Notes under the pieces: generated by a model
Database searches by the model: none
The model's input: the letters and a program-made list of their open reading frames with translations, nothing else
Told to the model about the DNA's origin: nothing
Translations under genes and position numbers: made by a program
Shown here: piece by piece, positions 1 through 5,403 of the stretch
How positions within the stretch are numbered: the first letter of the stretch is position 1
Layout of the letters: each line of letters starts with the position of its first letter
Assembly: GCA_026397195.1 (NCBI GenBank)
Contig: JAPLVI010000093.1
Location: 1 to 5,844 of the forward strand
Length of the DNA stretch: 5,844 nt
Direction: 5' to 3'
From: Candidatus Berkelbacteria bacterium
GTDB taxonomy: Bacteria > Patescibacteriota > UBA1384 > JAHJRZ01

Positions 1-42
1 ATACTAATAGTTGAACAAAAGATGTGTATAAATAATTATACT

Positions 43-56
43 TCGACCCATGTCGA
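43..56. repeat. Short palindrome at the left edge of the GIY-YIG gene
   Basis: TCGAC (43-47) and GTCGA (52-56) are perfect inverted arms around the loop CCAT. The right arm runs on as GTCGAGAAG, which shares the GTCGAGA core with the two palindromes after the gene when those are read on the - strand. The cores therefore point towards the gene from both sides. The ATG of the nuclease gene (50-52) overlaps the loop and right arm. Confidence 0.55.
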
Positions 57-343
57 GAAGTGACACAAATAAAACAAAAAGGTGGAAATGGTACGTTTAT
101 ATCTTAGAGTGCAGAAATGACACTTATTATACTGGCCTTACTTGGGATCCAAACATTCGACTTGAGCAACATCAATCTCAATTCGGTTCGAAATATACAT
201 CGAGATACGGTGTAAAAAAATTAGTTTACCTTGAAGAATACGACAATTTAGAAACTGCCAGAATCAGAGAAAAACAAATAAAAGATTGGAATAGAAATAA
301 AAAAGAAAAATTAATAAAAGGAGAGTGGGGCAAGGAGTGGTAG
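50..343 (+). CDS. Small GIY-YIG nuclease domain protein
   Basis: This is a 97-residue single-domain protein of the GIY-YIG superfamily (UvrC N-terminal-like / YhbQ-type), whose members cut DNA using a Tyr, an Arg and a metal-binding Glu. The first motif is YVY at residues 15-17 and the second is YYTG at 26-29. The likely catalytic Arg is R37 and the likely metal-binding Glu is E74, in the usual helix (ARIREKQIKDW, 70-80). All core motifs are present and the length is normal for stand-alone members, so it looks intact. ATG 50 is the only usual start in this frame: a stop lies at 29-31 and no ATG, GTG or TTG occurs before the YVY motif. No Shine-Dalgarno is visible upstream. The first ten or so residues are Lys/Ser-rich and partly encoded by a palindrome. 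The cellular role of such stand-alone proteins is poorly known; repair, or a link to the flanking repeats, are both possible. Confidence 0.88.
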   Translation: MSRSDTNKTKRWKWYVYILECRNDTYYTGLTWDPNIRLEQHQSQFGSKYTSRYGVKKLVYLEEYDNLETARIREKQIKDWNRNKKEKLIKGEWGKEW

Positions 344-349
344 TTAGTC

Positions 350-367
350 TCTCGACTTCGCTCGAGA
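350..367. repeat. Short palindrome after the GIY-YIG gene, copy 1
   Basis: TCTCGA (350-355) and TCGAGA (362-367) are perfect 6-base arms around CTTCGC. Read on the - strand it contains AGTCGAGA, the same core as the palindrome at the left end of the nuclease gene. No T-run follows it, so it is not a typical intrinsic terminator. Confidence 0.6.
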
Positions 368-371
368 TAGA

Positions 372-399
372 TTCTCGACTCGCCTACGGCTCGCTCGAA
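372..399. repeat. Short palindrome after the GIY-YIG gene, copy 2 (longer variant)
   Basis: This is a variant of the preceding palindrome, four bases further on. It has a central GCC-TAC-GGC hairpin (382-390) with TTCTCGA (372-378) on the left and TCGAA (395-399) on the right. On the - strand it reads TCGAGCGA, then the central hairpin, then AGTCGAGAA, so it matches copy 1 at both ends but with a longer middle. It ends about 15 bases before the lexA Shine-Dalgarno and may affect read-through into lexA. Confidence 0.5.
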
Positions 400-425
400 C
401 AATAAAAATTAATTAGGAGGTAATA

Positions 426-1040
426 ATGAAAACATTGACCAAAAAACAAGAAAAAATCTTAGAAATAATTAAACGTTCTCAGGATGAAATAGGAGAGGCA
501 CCAACTATTCGCGAGATTGCTAAAGAGATACGAGTCAAATCTCCGCATGCCGTCAGCCATCATTTAAATCAATTAGAAAAAAGGGGCTATATTCGTCGTA
601 ATTCAGATTCGTCCCGAAATATTATTATTCTTGCCGATAAAGACCATAAACCAGCCCCAGATTTGATTCGCGTCCCATTAGTTGGCTGGTCATCAGGAGG
701 TGTGGGGATTTTAGCCGAGGAGAATATTCTCGACTGGATTCCCATTTCGACTAGATTTTTGAAACAAGACGCTAATATTTATCTTCTCAGGGTTAAAGGA
801 AATTCTATGGCGCCAAGAATTGAAGATGGCGATATTGTAATCGTTAAGAAACAATATACAGCCCTAGCTGGGGAAACGGTGGTGGCGTTAATCGGCGATG
901 AAACAACGGTCAAAAAATATATCCCTAAAGAAGATCATATTGTGCTGCAGCCCGAAAATTCAGAGTTTGAGCCATTGATCGTTTTTCCTGATGAATTGAG
1001 GATACAAGGAGTGGTGAAGGGCGTTCTCAAATATTGTTAG
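426..1040 (+). CDS. lexA: LexA SOS-response repressor (S24 peptidase family)
   Basis: LexA binds operators of DNA-damage genes and is inactivated by self-cleavage stimulated by RecA filaments. At 204 residues it has the family's normal length. Residues 1-70 form the winged helix domain, with a recognition-helix segment (SPHAVSHHLNQLEKRGYI, 39-56) like that of Bacillus-type LexA. The C-terminal S24 protease domain has the catalytic Ser in GNSM (S127) and the Lys in TTVKKY (K163). The cleavage loop starts with VPLVG (83-87) and ends with ILAEENI (95-101), but where most LexA proteins have Ala-Gly this one has Gly91-Gly92, with Trp88 and Gly94 also unusual. AGGAGG at 415-420, five bases before the ATG, fixes the start. 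I saw no recognisable SOS box (GAAC-N4-GTTC or CTGT-N8-ACAG) or consensus promoter upstream, so autoregulation is not shown. No clear terminator follows. Confidence 0.95.
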   Translation: MKTLTKKQEKILEIIKRSQDEIGEAPTIREIAKEIRVKSPHAVSHHLNQLEKRGYIRRNSDSSRNIIILADKDHKPAPDLIRVPLVGWSSGGVGILAEENILDWIPISTRFLKQDANIYLLRVKGNSMAPRIEDGDIVIVKKQYTALAGETVVALIGDETTVKKYIPKEDHIVLQPENSEFEPLIVFPDELRIQGVVKGVLKYC

Positions 1041-1095
1041 TCAATCCGCGTACATTAAAAAATGAGTTTCGTTTTTTCGCGTTCGCAATTTGCTC

Positions 1096-1140
1096 TTGAC
1101 ATAATGATAATGTTTTGGAAAACTGAAAGAGCACTAGCTG
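1096..1140 (+). promoter_or_regulatory. Possible promoter and operator region of the PaaX-like gene
   Basis: A perfect -35 hexamer TTGACA lies at 1096-1101, but no good -10 hexamer lies 16-18 bases downstream. A direct repeat (ATAATG twice, 1101-1112) supplies a -10-like GATAAT at 1106-1111 that would need a different, weak -35 (TTCGCA, 1082-1087). Two inverted repeats follow: GTTTT-GG-AAAAC at 1112-1123, and GAGnAC-N5-GTnCTC at 1130-1146. They are plausible regulator sites. The promoter call is weak; the inverted repeats are directly visible. Confidence 0.3.
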
Positions 1141-1180
1141 TACTCAAAATATTTAACTTGAGGAAGAGAGAAAGGTATAT

Positions 1181-1933
1181 ATGCGAATCGAGAAAATGAT
1201 TCTTTACATCTTGAGAAACAACCAAAGCTTGAACTTGGCTGAAGTCAAAGAGATTATTAAATCCGTAAGCTCGTACCCGGAAAATGAAATTGAGGAAGTG
1301 GTTAAAAAATTAATTAGCTCTAATGATATTAAGGAGAAGGAAGGCAATTTGACGCTGATGGCAAAAGCGCGCCGCAAGATGATAAAACCCAATAACAAGG
1401 TTCCCTATAACGGCATGAAATGGGGCAGGCGCTGGACAATGGTCCTTTTTGATATTCCAGAAAGAAATAAGAAAATTAGGGATATTCTGCGCTATAAATT
1501 ACAAAAAATGGGCTTTGGGATGATGCAAGGGTCAGTCTGGGTCAAACCAACTGATGTAACGAATGAAGTTAGAAAATTCATTAGGGTAAAGAATCTACAG
1601 TGGCAGGTTAAGGTCTTGGGTTTTAACATGGGGGCACCAGATGAAAAAGAAACAATTCATCGTATCTGGAAAATGGAAAAATTAAATGATGAATATCGAC
1701 GTTTTGTTAAAAAAACAATAAAAAAATTTAGAAAGTTAAAAACATATCCTTTTCATAACCCTAAGCTTTTATCAATTGCTCTTGATTTACTCTCGAGGCT
1801 AACCGAAAAGGAATATCTAAATCTTTATTTCAAAGATCCACAGCTGCCAGTTGGACTTCAACCCAAAGAATGGAGTGGAAAAAGAGCCTATAATCTCTAT
1901 CGACAACTCGATAAATATCTTGTGCGCCAGTAA
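1181..1933 (+). CDS. PaaX-like transcriptional regulator (winged helix plus Cas2-like core)
   Basis: A 250-residue protein with the three parts of the PaaX family. Residues 1-70 are a predicted winged helix. Residues 85-150 are the Cas2-like ferredoxin fold typical of PaaX, including WTMVLFDIPE (85-94) and MMQGSVWVKP (114-123). The C-terminal segment has the family signature DPQLPVGLQPKEWSGKRA (219-236). E. coli PaaX, a repressor of phenylacetate catabolism that responds to an acyl-CoA, is longer (about 316 residues). No phenylacetate genes are present here, so the ligand and targets are unknown. The protein is Lys/Arg-rich, as expected for DNA binding. A moderate AAAGG (1171-1175) lies five bases before the ATG. 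The next gene, rarA, begins 26 bases after the stop, suggesting one transcript. Asp91 aligns with the Cas2 metal-binding Asp, but with no CRISPR array or cas gene nearby it should not be called Cas2. Confidence 0.82.
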   Translation: MRIEKMILYILRNNQSLNLAEVKEIIKSVSSYPENEIEEVVKKLISSNDIKEKEGNLTLMAKARRKMIKPNNKVPYNGMKWGRRWTMVLFDIPERNKKIRDILRYKLQKMGFGMMQGSVWVKPTDVTNEVRKFIRVKNLQWQVKVLGFNMGAPDEKETIHRIWKMEKLNDEYRRFVKKTIKKFRKLKTYPFHNPKLLSIALDLLSRLTEKEYLNLYFKDPQLPVGLQPKEWSGKRAYNLYRQLDKYLVRQ

Positions 1934-1946
1934 CAATAATTTTTGT

Positions 1947-1952
1947 AGGGGG
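1947..1952 (+). promoter_or_regulatory. Shine-Dalgarno of rarA that fixes a GTG start
   Basis: AGGGGG lies seven bases before GTG 1960. The next residues ([14 protein letters not shown]) match the conserved N-terminus of the RarA family, so GTG is the most likely start. Confidence 0.75.
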
Positions 1953-1959
1953 TAATTTT

Positions 1960-3237
1960 GTGAACCAAACGCCATTAGCAGAAAAAATGAGACCTTCAGA
2001 CCTTCGTGGTTTTATTGGCCAGAAGGAACTTTTAAATTTGAGAGGGCCTCTTCGAAAATTAATTAGAAAAGACAGGATCCCTTCATTGATTCTGTGGGGA
2101 CCGCCTGGTTGTGGCAAAACAACTCTTGCCCGCATCATTGCTAATCTCTCTAATGCTCGATTTATTAATCTTTCCGCGGTCGCGGCTGGAGTTGCGGAAG
2201 TAAAAAAGATAATCGAAGAAGCAAGAAAATTAAGAGAATTCAATCAGGAAAAAACAATTCTTTTTTTAGATGAAATTCATCGTTTTAATAAAGCGCAACA
2301 AGACACTCTTTTGCCCGGGGTAGAAGATGGTTCAATAATTCTTATCGGCGCGACAACTGAAAATCCTTCTTTTTATGTTAATTCCCCCCTTTTATCACGA
2401 GCGCAGGTGATTACCCTTGAAGCGCTAGATGAAAATGATATAGAGAGTATTATAAATCTTGCCCTCAAGGACAAAGAAAGAGGATTAGGAGAATTAAAAT
2501 TAAAAATAAAGAAAGATGCGATTGGCTACATTGCCATGGTTTCCGGGGGTGATGCCCGAATCTCTTTGAATATTTTAGAAAAAGCAGCTGATATTACTAC
2601 CAAGAAAGTGATTGATTTGAATACTGTAAAATCAGCGACCACAAAATTTATTCTTTATGATAAAAAAGGGGAGGAGCATTACAATACTATTTCTGCCTAT
2701 ATCAAATCCATCCGAGGTTCAGATCCTGATGCAGCGCTTCATTATTTAGCGAGAATGCTTGAGGCAGGGGATGATGCTAGGTTCATTGCCAGAAGATTAG
2801 TGATTCTTGCAAGTGAAGATATTGGGAACGCAGATCCCCATGCATTAATGGTAGCTACGGCGGCTGCCAATGCTGTTGAATATGTGGGGCTTCCTGAAGC
2901 ACAACTTAATTTAGCTCAAGCCACAACCTATCTCGCTTCTGCGCCCAAATCAAATTCTTCTTATTTAGCCCTTTTACGTGCTAAGGCGGATATCAAAAAT
3001 AAAAAACTCGACCCTATTCCTCTGCATCTGCGCAATGCAGTAACCGAATTAATGAAAGAGTTGAATTATGGGGCAGGGTATAAATATGCTCATGATTTTA
3101 AAGACCATATCGCCCCAAAGATTGACTTCATGCCTAAAAATCTTAAAGGCAAAAGATATTACTATCCAACAAACCAGGGATTTGAGGAGAAGATTCAGCA
3201 AAATCTGGCCGAGGTTTTTAAAAAAAGAGGACGATAG
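1960..3237 (+). CDS. rarA: RarA/MgsA AAA+ ATPase, replication-associated recombination protein
   Basis: RarA (MgsA; eukaryotic WRNIP1) is a clamp-loader-like AAA+ ATPase that acts at stalled replication forks and interacts with single-stranded DNA-binding protein. The 425 residues are close to full family length. Visible motifs are [17 protein letters not shown] (5-21), Walker [10 protein letters not shown] (47-55), Walker [17 protein letters not shown] (100-115), sensor 1 GATTENP (130-136) and the Arg-finger region LLSR (R147). The C-terminal half carries the MgsA tetramerisation region, recognisable from segments such as [18 protein letters not shown] and [14 protein letters not shown]. The gene follows the PaaX-like gene by 26 bases, and lexA lies upstream. 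All catalytic motifs are intact. No intrinsic terminator with a T-run follows; a palindromic repeat starts nine bases after the stop. Confidence 0.96.
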   Translation: MNQTPLAEKMRPSDLRGFIGQKELLNLRGPLRKLIRKDRIPSLILWGPPGCGKTTLARIIANLSNARFINLSAVAAGVAEVKKIIEEARKLREFNQEKTILFLDEIHRFNKAQQDTLLPGVEDGSIILIGATTENPSFYVNSPLLSRAQVITLEALDENDIESIINLALKDKERGLGELKLKIKKDAIGYIAMVSGGDARISLNILEKAADITTKKVIDLNTVKSATTKFILYDKKGEEHYNTISAYIKSIRGSDPDAALHYLARMLEAGDDARFIARRLVILASEDIGNADPHALMVATAAANAVEYVGLPEAQLNLAQATTYLASAPKSNSSYLALLRAKADIKNKKLDPIPLHLRNAVTELMKELNYGAGYKYAHDFKDHIAPKIDFMPKNLKGKRYYYPTNQGFEEKIQQNLAEVFKKRGR

Positions 3238-3245
3238 TTTCTCCC

Positions 3246-3385
3246 AAATAAACCCGACCCCGAAGCAAGCTTCGGGGCATCGGGGCGGGTTCGTTGGCAA
3301 AGTGGCAGCTTCCGTCAGACCTGTCTCGGCCATGGTCTTGGACGGACCTCGGCTCGGGGTCTGCCGAGACGGGCCGCTGCATTTA
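3246..3385. repeat. Structured palindromic repeat, copy A (with 63-base insertion)
   Basis: This GC-rich element matches copy B at 5275-5351. Bases 3246-3310 align without gaps to 5275-5339 with 52 of 65 identical, and 3374-3385 equal 5340-5351 exactly. Module 1 is an outer stem AACCCG (3251-3256) / CGGGTT (3286-3291) around a 9-base-pair hairpin CCCCGAAGC (3258-3266) / GCTTCGGGG (3269-3277). Module 2 is a stem GCAGC (3305-3309) / GCTGC (3376-3380). Copy A carries 63 extra bases (3311-3373) inside module 2. It lies nine bases after the rarA stop. It contains no gene. It could stabilise the rarA 3' end, but it has no T-run. Confidence 0.75.
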
Positions 3386-3396
3386 TTGGCCTTCAT

Positions 3397-3424
3397 CCCA
3401 GCTCTTTTTGCGGAAAGGGCTGGG
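3397..3424. other. Stable hairpin between rarA and the membrane protein gene
   Basis: CCCAGCTCTTT (3397-3407) pairs with AAAGGGCTGGG (3414-3424) over 11 base pairs with one wobble, around a TTGCGG loop. No T-run follows on the + strand, so it is not a clear intrinsic terminator. It may still act as a processing or stabilising structure at the end of the rarA transcript. Confidence 0.5.
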
Positions 3425-3447
3425 TATTCAGGCTATTTCCAATAACA

Positions 3448-3456
3448 TGGTAAAAT
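3448..3456 (+). promoter_or_regulatory. Extended -10 promoter for the TTG-started membrane protein gene
   Basis: TGGTAAAAT matches an extended -10 (TG-N-TAAAAT, one mismatch in the hexamer). No good -35 is seen 17 bases upstream, which is tolerable for extended -10 promoters. The start of transcription would fall near 3463, giving a very short leader that begins at the Shine-Dalgarno. Confidence 0.4.
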
Positions 3457-3462
3457 GAATAG

Positions 3463-3468
3463 AGGAGG
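3463..3468 (+). promoter_or_regulatory. Strong Shine-Dalgarno that fixes a TTG start
   Basis: AGGAGG ends five bases before TTG 3474. This supports the rare start codon and places the hydrophobic segment at the very N-terminus of the protein. Confidence 0.75.
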
Positions 3469-3473
3469 GGCTT

Positions 3474-4514
3474 TTGATTATTCTTATTCTCCAAATACTC
3501 GCCTTGATTTTTATTTTAATTGCAGCCATTTCAATTTCTTGGCTTGTCTTTATAAATTATGCCCTAAATTCCAAAACTCTAGCGCGCAGGTGGCAGGAGA
3601 AAGCAGTTGGCCGTGAAAATGTTCCAAGTTGGGGGAAGGTCTATGAGTCATCTACCTACAAACCGATTGCCGGAGCAGTAGTTAAATTGTATGATGCCGA
3701 AACCCGGGAACAACTCGATTTTACTACTACTAATAAAGAGGGGCAGTTCGGTTTTGTCGTTCCTGATGGCAAATTTTATCTCCGGGTAAATTCTTTTTAT
3801 CACTCTTTTCCAAGTAACAATTTAATCAAATTTCATAAGCCCCAACTTCTTCGGCGCCGCCGATTCAATACGGATTATTTCGGTTTATTTCTGCCAGAAA
3901 TCTATGATAAGAGTTTCGAGAATATTTACTTTGGTGAAGTAATAAATAACCGTTCGCGGGCAATGCAACGAATTTTTTCCAGTAAAGCTGAGCTTTTAGA
4001 AAAGATCGAGGCTAAAACCCCAATTCTTCTCAATATTCCTATGGACAAAGAAGGGGTCTTAACCCTTGATGAAATAACAGTGGAATCAATTAAGAAGCGG
4101 GAATCTGCTTTCGAAGGAGTAAAAATTACTGTCTTGGTTTTGGGCATCGGTCTTGCCCTTGCCACCTTAATCCTGAAGCCCAATTTAATAAGTCTAATTT
4201 TACTTGAAGCATTTTTTGCCTTTAGTCTATATAGTATTTTCGAGGGAATTAGACAAAAATATCATGGAAGTATTTTTGATAAAGATAATCGGCCAGTTCA
4301 ATTCGCCTTAATCCGTGCTCGTGGACATAGAACCAAGAGAATTCGTGCGACTGCCATTTCCGACTCAAGCGGGAATTTTGATATCCCACTAATCCCTGGG
4401 TTTTATACTTTTGAGATTAGCCGAAATAATTTTGAAGCCGAGAAGAGATTAATTAAGCTCGATGGGCAAGAAACAGAAAAGCTTAATTTCAAACTGAAGA
4501 GGGATTTACCCTAA
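3474..4514 (+). CDS. Membrane protein with two carboxypeptidase-regulatory-like beta-sandwich domains
   Basis: I do not recognise a specific function. The 346-residue protein has a transmembrane segment at about 3-27, a first beta-sandwich at about 53-106 (WGKVY, PIAGAVVKLYD, NKEGQFGFVVPDGKFYLRV), a linker of about 110 residues with an Arg cluster (RRRR, 127-130), a pair of hydrophobic segments at about 216-234 and 238-257, and a second beta-sandwich at about 263-330 (HGSIFDKDNRPV, ISDSSGNFDIPLIPGFYTFEI). The sandwiches resemble the CarboxypepD_reg / Cna-B-like folds, which usually serve as adhesion or structural modules and have no catalytic residues. Basic residues just after the first segment and on both sides of the segment pair suggest, by the positive-inside rule, that the sandwiches may face the cytoplasm, which would be unusual. 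TTG start supported by AGGAGG. The gene is monocistronic as far as seen and ends at a strong terminator. Confidence 0.8.
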   Translation: MIILILQILALIFILIAAISISWLVFINYALNSKTLARRWQEKAVGRENVPSWGKVYESSTYKPIAGAVVKLYDAETREQLDFTTTNKEGQFGFVVPDGKFYLRVNSFYHSFPSNNLIKFHKPQLLRRRRFNTDYFGLFLPEIYDKSFENIYFGEVINNRSRAMQRIFSSKAELLEKIEAKTPILLNIPMDKEGVLTLDEITVESIKKRESAFEGVKITVLVLGIGLALATLILKPNLISLILLEAFFAFSLYSIFEGIRQKYHGSIFDKDNRPVQFALIRARGHRTKRIRATAISDSSGNFDIPLIPGFYTFEISRNNFEAEKRLIKLDGQETEKLNFKLKRDLP

Positions 4515-4533
4515 TTTTATTTATCTTGAATCA

Positions 4534-4563
4534 GAAAACCCCGCTAAAGGCGGGGTTTTCTTT
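4534..4563. terminator. Bidirectional intrinsic terminator between convergent genes
   Basis: GAAAACCCCGC (4534-4544) and GCGGGGTTTTC (4550-4560) form a perfect 11-base-pair stem with a TAAAG loop, followed by TTT on the + strand. On the - strand the same stem also ends in TTTT. It lies 19 bases after the stop of the membrane protein gene and 16 bases beyond the stop of the - strand rpf-like gene, so it can serve both. Confidence 0.9.
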
Positions 4564-4576
4564 ATCCACTTAGGAC

Positions 4577-5206
4577 TTATCTCAAACCAAGTTTTCTCGA
4601 ACAGCCAGGCCATGGACTAAATCCACGAGCATTATAGAGGTTTAGAGCGGCCTGGTCTTGCACCGCTGCCGGGGCTTGGTCTGGACGTACATCCTGCCAG
4701 CCATCCGGAGCGTTGCTTCTCCAAGTGCTCATATTGAACTGGTAAGCACCATAGTAGCCATTGCCACTATTTCTCTCATAGGTATTACCAGATTCACACA
4801 TTCTTAATTGGTACCAAGCATCTCCTAAGGCTGGACCAGCTAAAGGAAGAATTCTAACTTTAGATCTAACTTTAGCCGCCTTTTCAGCTTGGGCTTGCGC
4901 TTCGGCTTGAGCTTGTCGTTCAGCTTCTTCGCGGACAAGTCTCCCTTGTCGGTCGACATTAGATTCGCCCGGAATGAACTTGATTTGATTATCACATGTC
5001 TCATTTACCTCAAGCACATTAGCGCTTTTGGCAAGAGAAATTTCAGGTACATTGATTTTTGTTTTTTCTATTTTGACAGGTAGGGTTTGATCTGTAGCAA
5101 GCTGAGCATTATAATCATATTCTGATGTATAATCTGCTTGCGCAACTCCTGAGATTGACAGTGCAGTAACCATAGTCATCACAACGAACGCACTGAATCT
5201 TTTCAT
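4577..5206 (-). CDS. Secreted resuscitation-promoting factor-like transglycosylase
   Basis: A 209-residue exported protein. Residues 1-24 are a signal peptide: MKR, a hydrophobic core, then AQA before Asp25. Residues 25-85 are a low-complexity spacer and 89-112 an Ala/Gln/Glu-rich probable coiled coil. Residues 128-208 form an Rpf / transglycosylase-like domain: WYQLRMCESG (131-140) with the likely catalytic Glu138, NGYYGAYQF (149-157), STW (160-162) and FSPWPGCSRKLGL (196-208). Cys137 and Cys202 match the conserved disulphide of Rpf domains. Such enzymes cleave peptidoglycan glycan strands and can stimulate growth of dormant or neighbouring cells. The start is ATG at 5206, because GGAG (5215-5218) precedes it by eight bases and the signal peptide begins exactly there. 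The frame stays open upstream to TTG 5359, but that extension runs through a palindromic repeat and is probably not translated. The promoter is at 5404-5432, with a leader of about 190 bases. Confidence 0.9.
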   Translation of the reverse strand: MKRFSAFVVMTMVTALSISGVAQADYTSEYDYNAQLATDQTLPVKIEKTKINVPEISLAKSANVLEVNETCDNQIKFIPGESNVDRQGRLVREEAERQAQAEAQAQAEKAAKVRSKVRILPLAGPALGDAWYQLRMCESGNTYERNSGNGYYGAYQFNMSTWRSNAPDGWQDVRPDQAPAAVQDQAALNLYNARGFSPWPGCSRKLGLR

Positions 5207-5397
5207 ATTATTTACTCCATTTGCCTCGCTGAAGAACAGGAATAAGAGTATTCTCTTGGTATTAGAAGGTGGTTCAATAAACCTGTCCCCGAAACCCGTT
5301 TCGGGGCATCTGGGCAGGTTTGTTGGTAAGGTTGCAGCTCCGCTGCATTTACCTTCCAATAAGGTATAATCCCTTCTAATCCCGCTCTTCTTGAGAC
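5207..5397 (-). other. Long structured 5' leader of the rpf-like gene
   Basis: The sigma-70 promoter at 5404-5432 puts the transcription start near 5397, which leaves about 190 untranslated bases before ATG 5206. In transcript order the leader contains a hairpin TGCAGC-GGA-GCTGCA (5347-5333), a hairpin with an outer stem (5320-5280, module 1 of repeat copy B), and then an unstructured stretch with the Shine-Dalgarno at 5215-5218. No known riboswitch class is recognised by eye. Confidence 0.5.
5275..5351. repeat. Structured palindromic repeat, copy B (short form)
   Basis: Second copy of the element at 3246-3385. Module 1 is an outer stem AACCTG (5280-5285) / CAGGTT (5315-5320) around CCCCGAAAC (5287-5295) / GTTTCGGGG (5298-5306). 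Module 2 is a perfect hairpin TGCAGC-TCC-GCTGCA (5333-5347). Compared with copy A, one outer-stem pair changes from C-G to T-A and one inner-stem pair from G-C to A-T, so pairing is kept while the bases differ. It lies inside the rpf-like leader, and relative to the adjacent gene it is in the opposite orientation to copy A. Confidence 0.75.
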
Positions 5398-5403
5398 GTG
5401 GGT

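Noticed and set aside
11..40. Promoter of the GIY-YIG gene (TTGAAC at 11-16)
   Set aside because: No acceptable -10 hexamer lies 16-18 bases downstream; the AT-rich run 27-40 gives only poor matches.
391..425. SOS box in front of lexA
   Set aside because: CGAAC at 396-400 is not followed by the matching GTTCG half at the right distance, and no CTGT-N8-ACAG is present.
1047..1081. Intrinsic terminator after lexA
   Set aside because: AAAAAA (1057-1062) and TTTTTT (1072-1077) with CGCG on each side are suggestive, but the left arm is interrupted by six bases and there is no GC-rich stem followed by a T-run.
1181..1933. CRISPR-associated Cas2 nuclease
   Set aside because: The Cas2-like core is flanked by a winged helix and the PaaX C-terminal signature, the protein is far longer than Cas2 (about 90-100 residues), and there is no cas1 or repeat-spacer array.
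3246..3291. Repeat copy A as the rarA intrinsic terminator
   Set aside because: The hairpin is strong but is followed by GC-rich sequence and not by a T-run, and the same structure occurs in the leader of another gene in the opposite relative orientation.
3049..3396. A - strand frame giving a peptide similar to the rpf-like extension (AATLPTN-PRCPE)
   Set aside because: The similarity comes from both frames reading the same DNA repeat (copies A and B). The frame overlaps rarA on the opposite strand and has no initiation signals.
3068..3445. A + strand frame overlapping the end of rarA
   Set aside because: It lies in another frame of rarA and continues through the repeat and hairpin, with no family features.
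5207..5359. N-terminal extension of the rpf-like protein starting at TTG 5359
   Set aside because: The extension is encoded by a palindromic repeat and would bury the signal peptide 51 residues inside the protein. ATG 5206 has a proper Shine-Dalgarno and directly begins the signal peptide.
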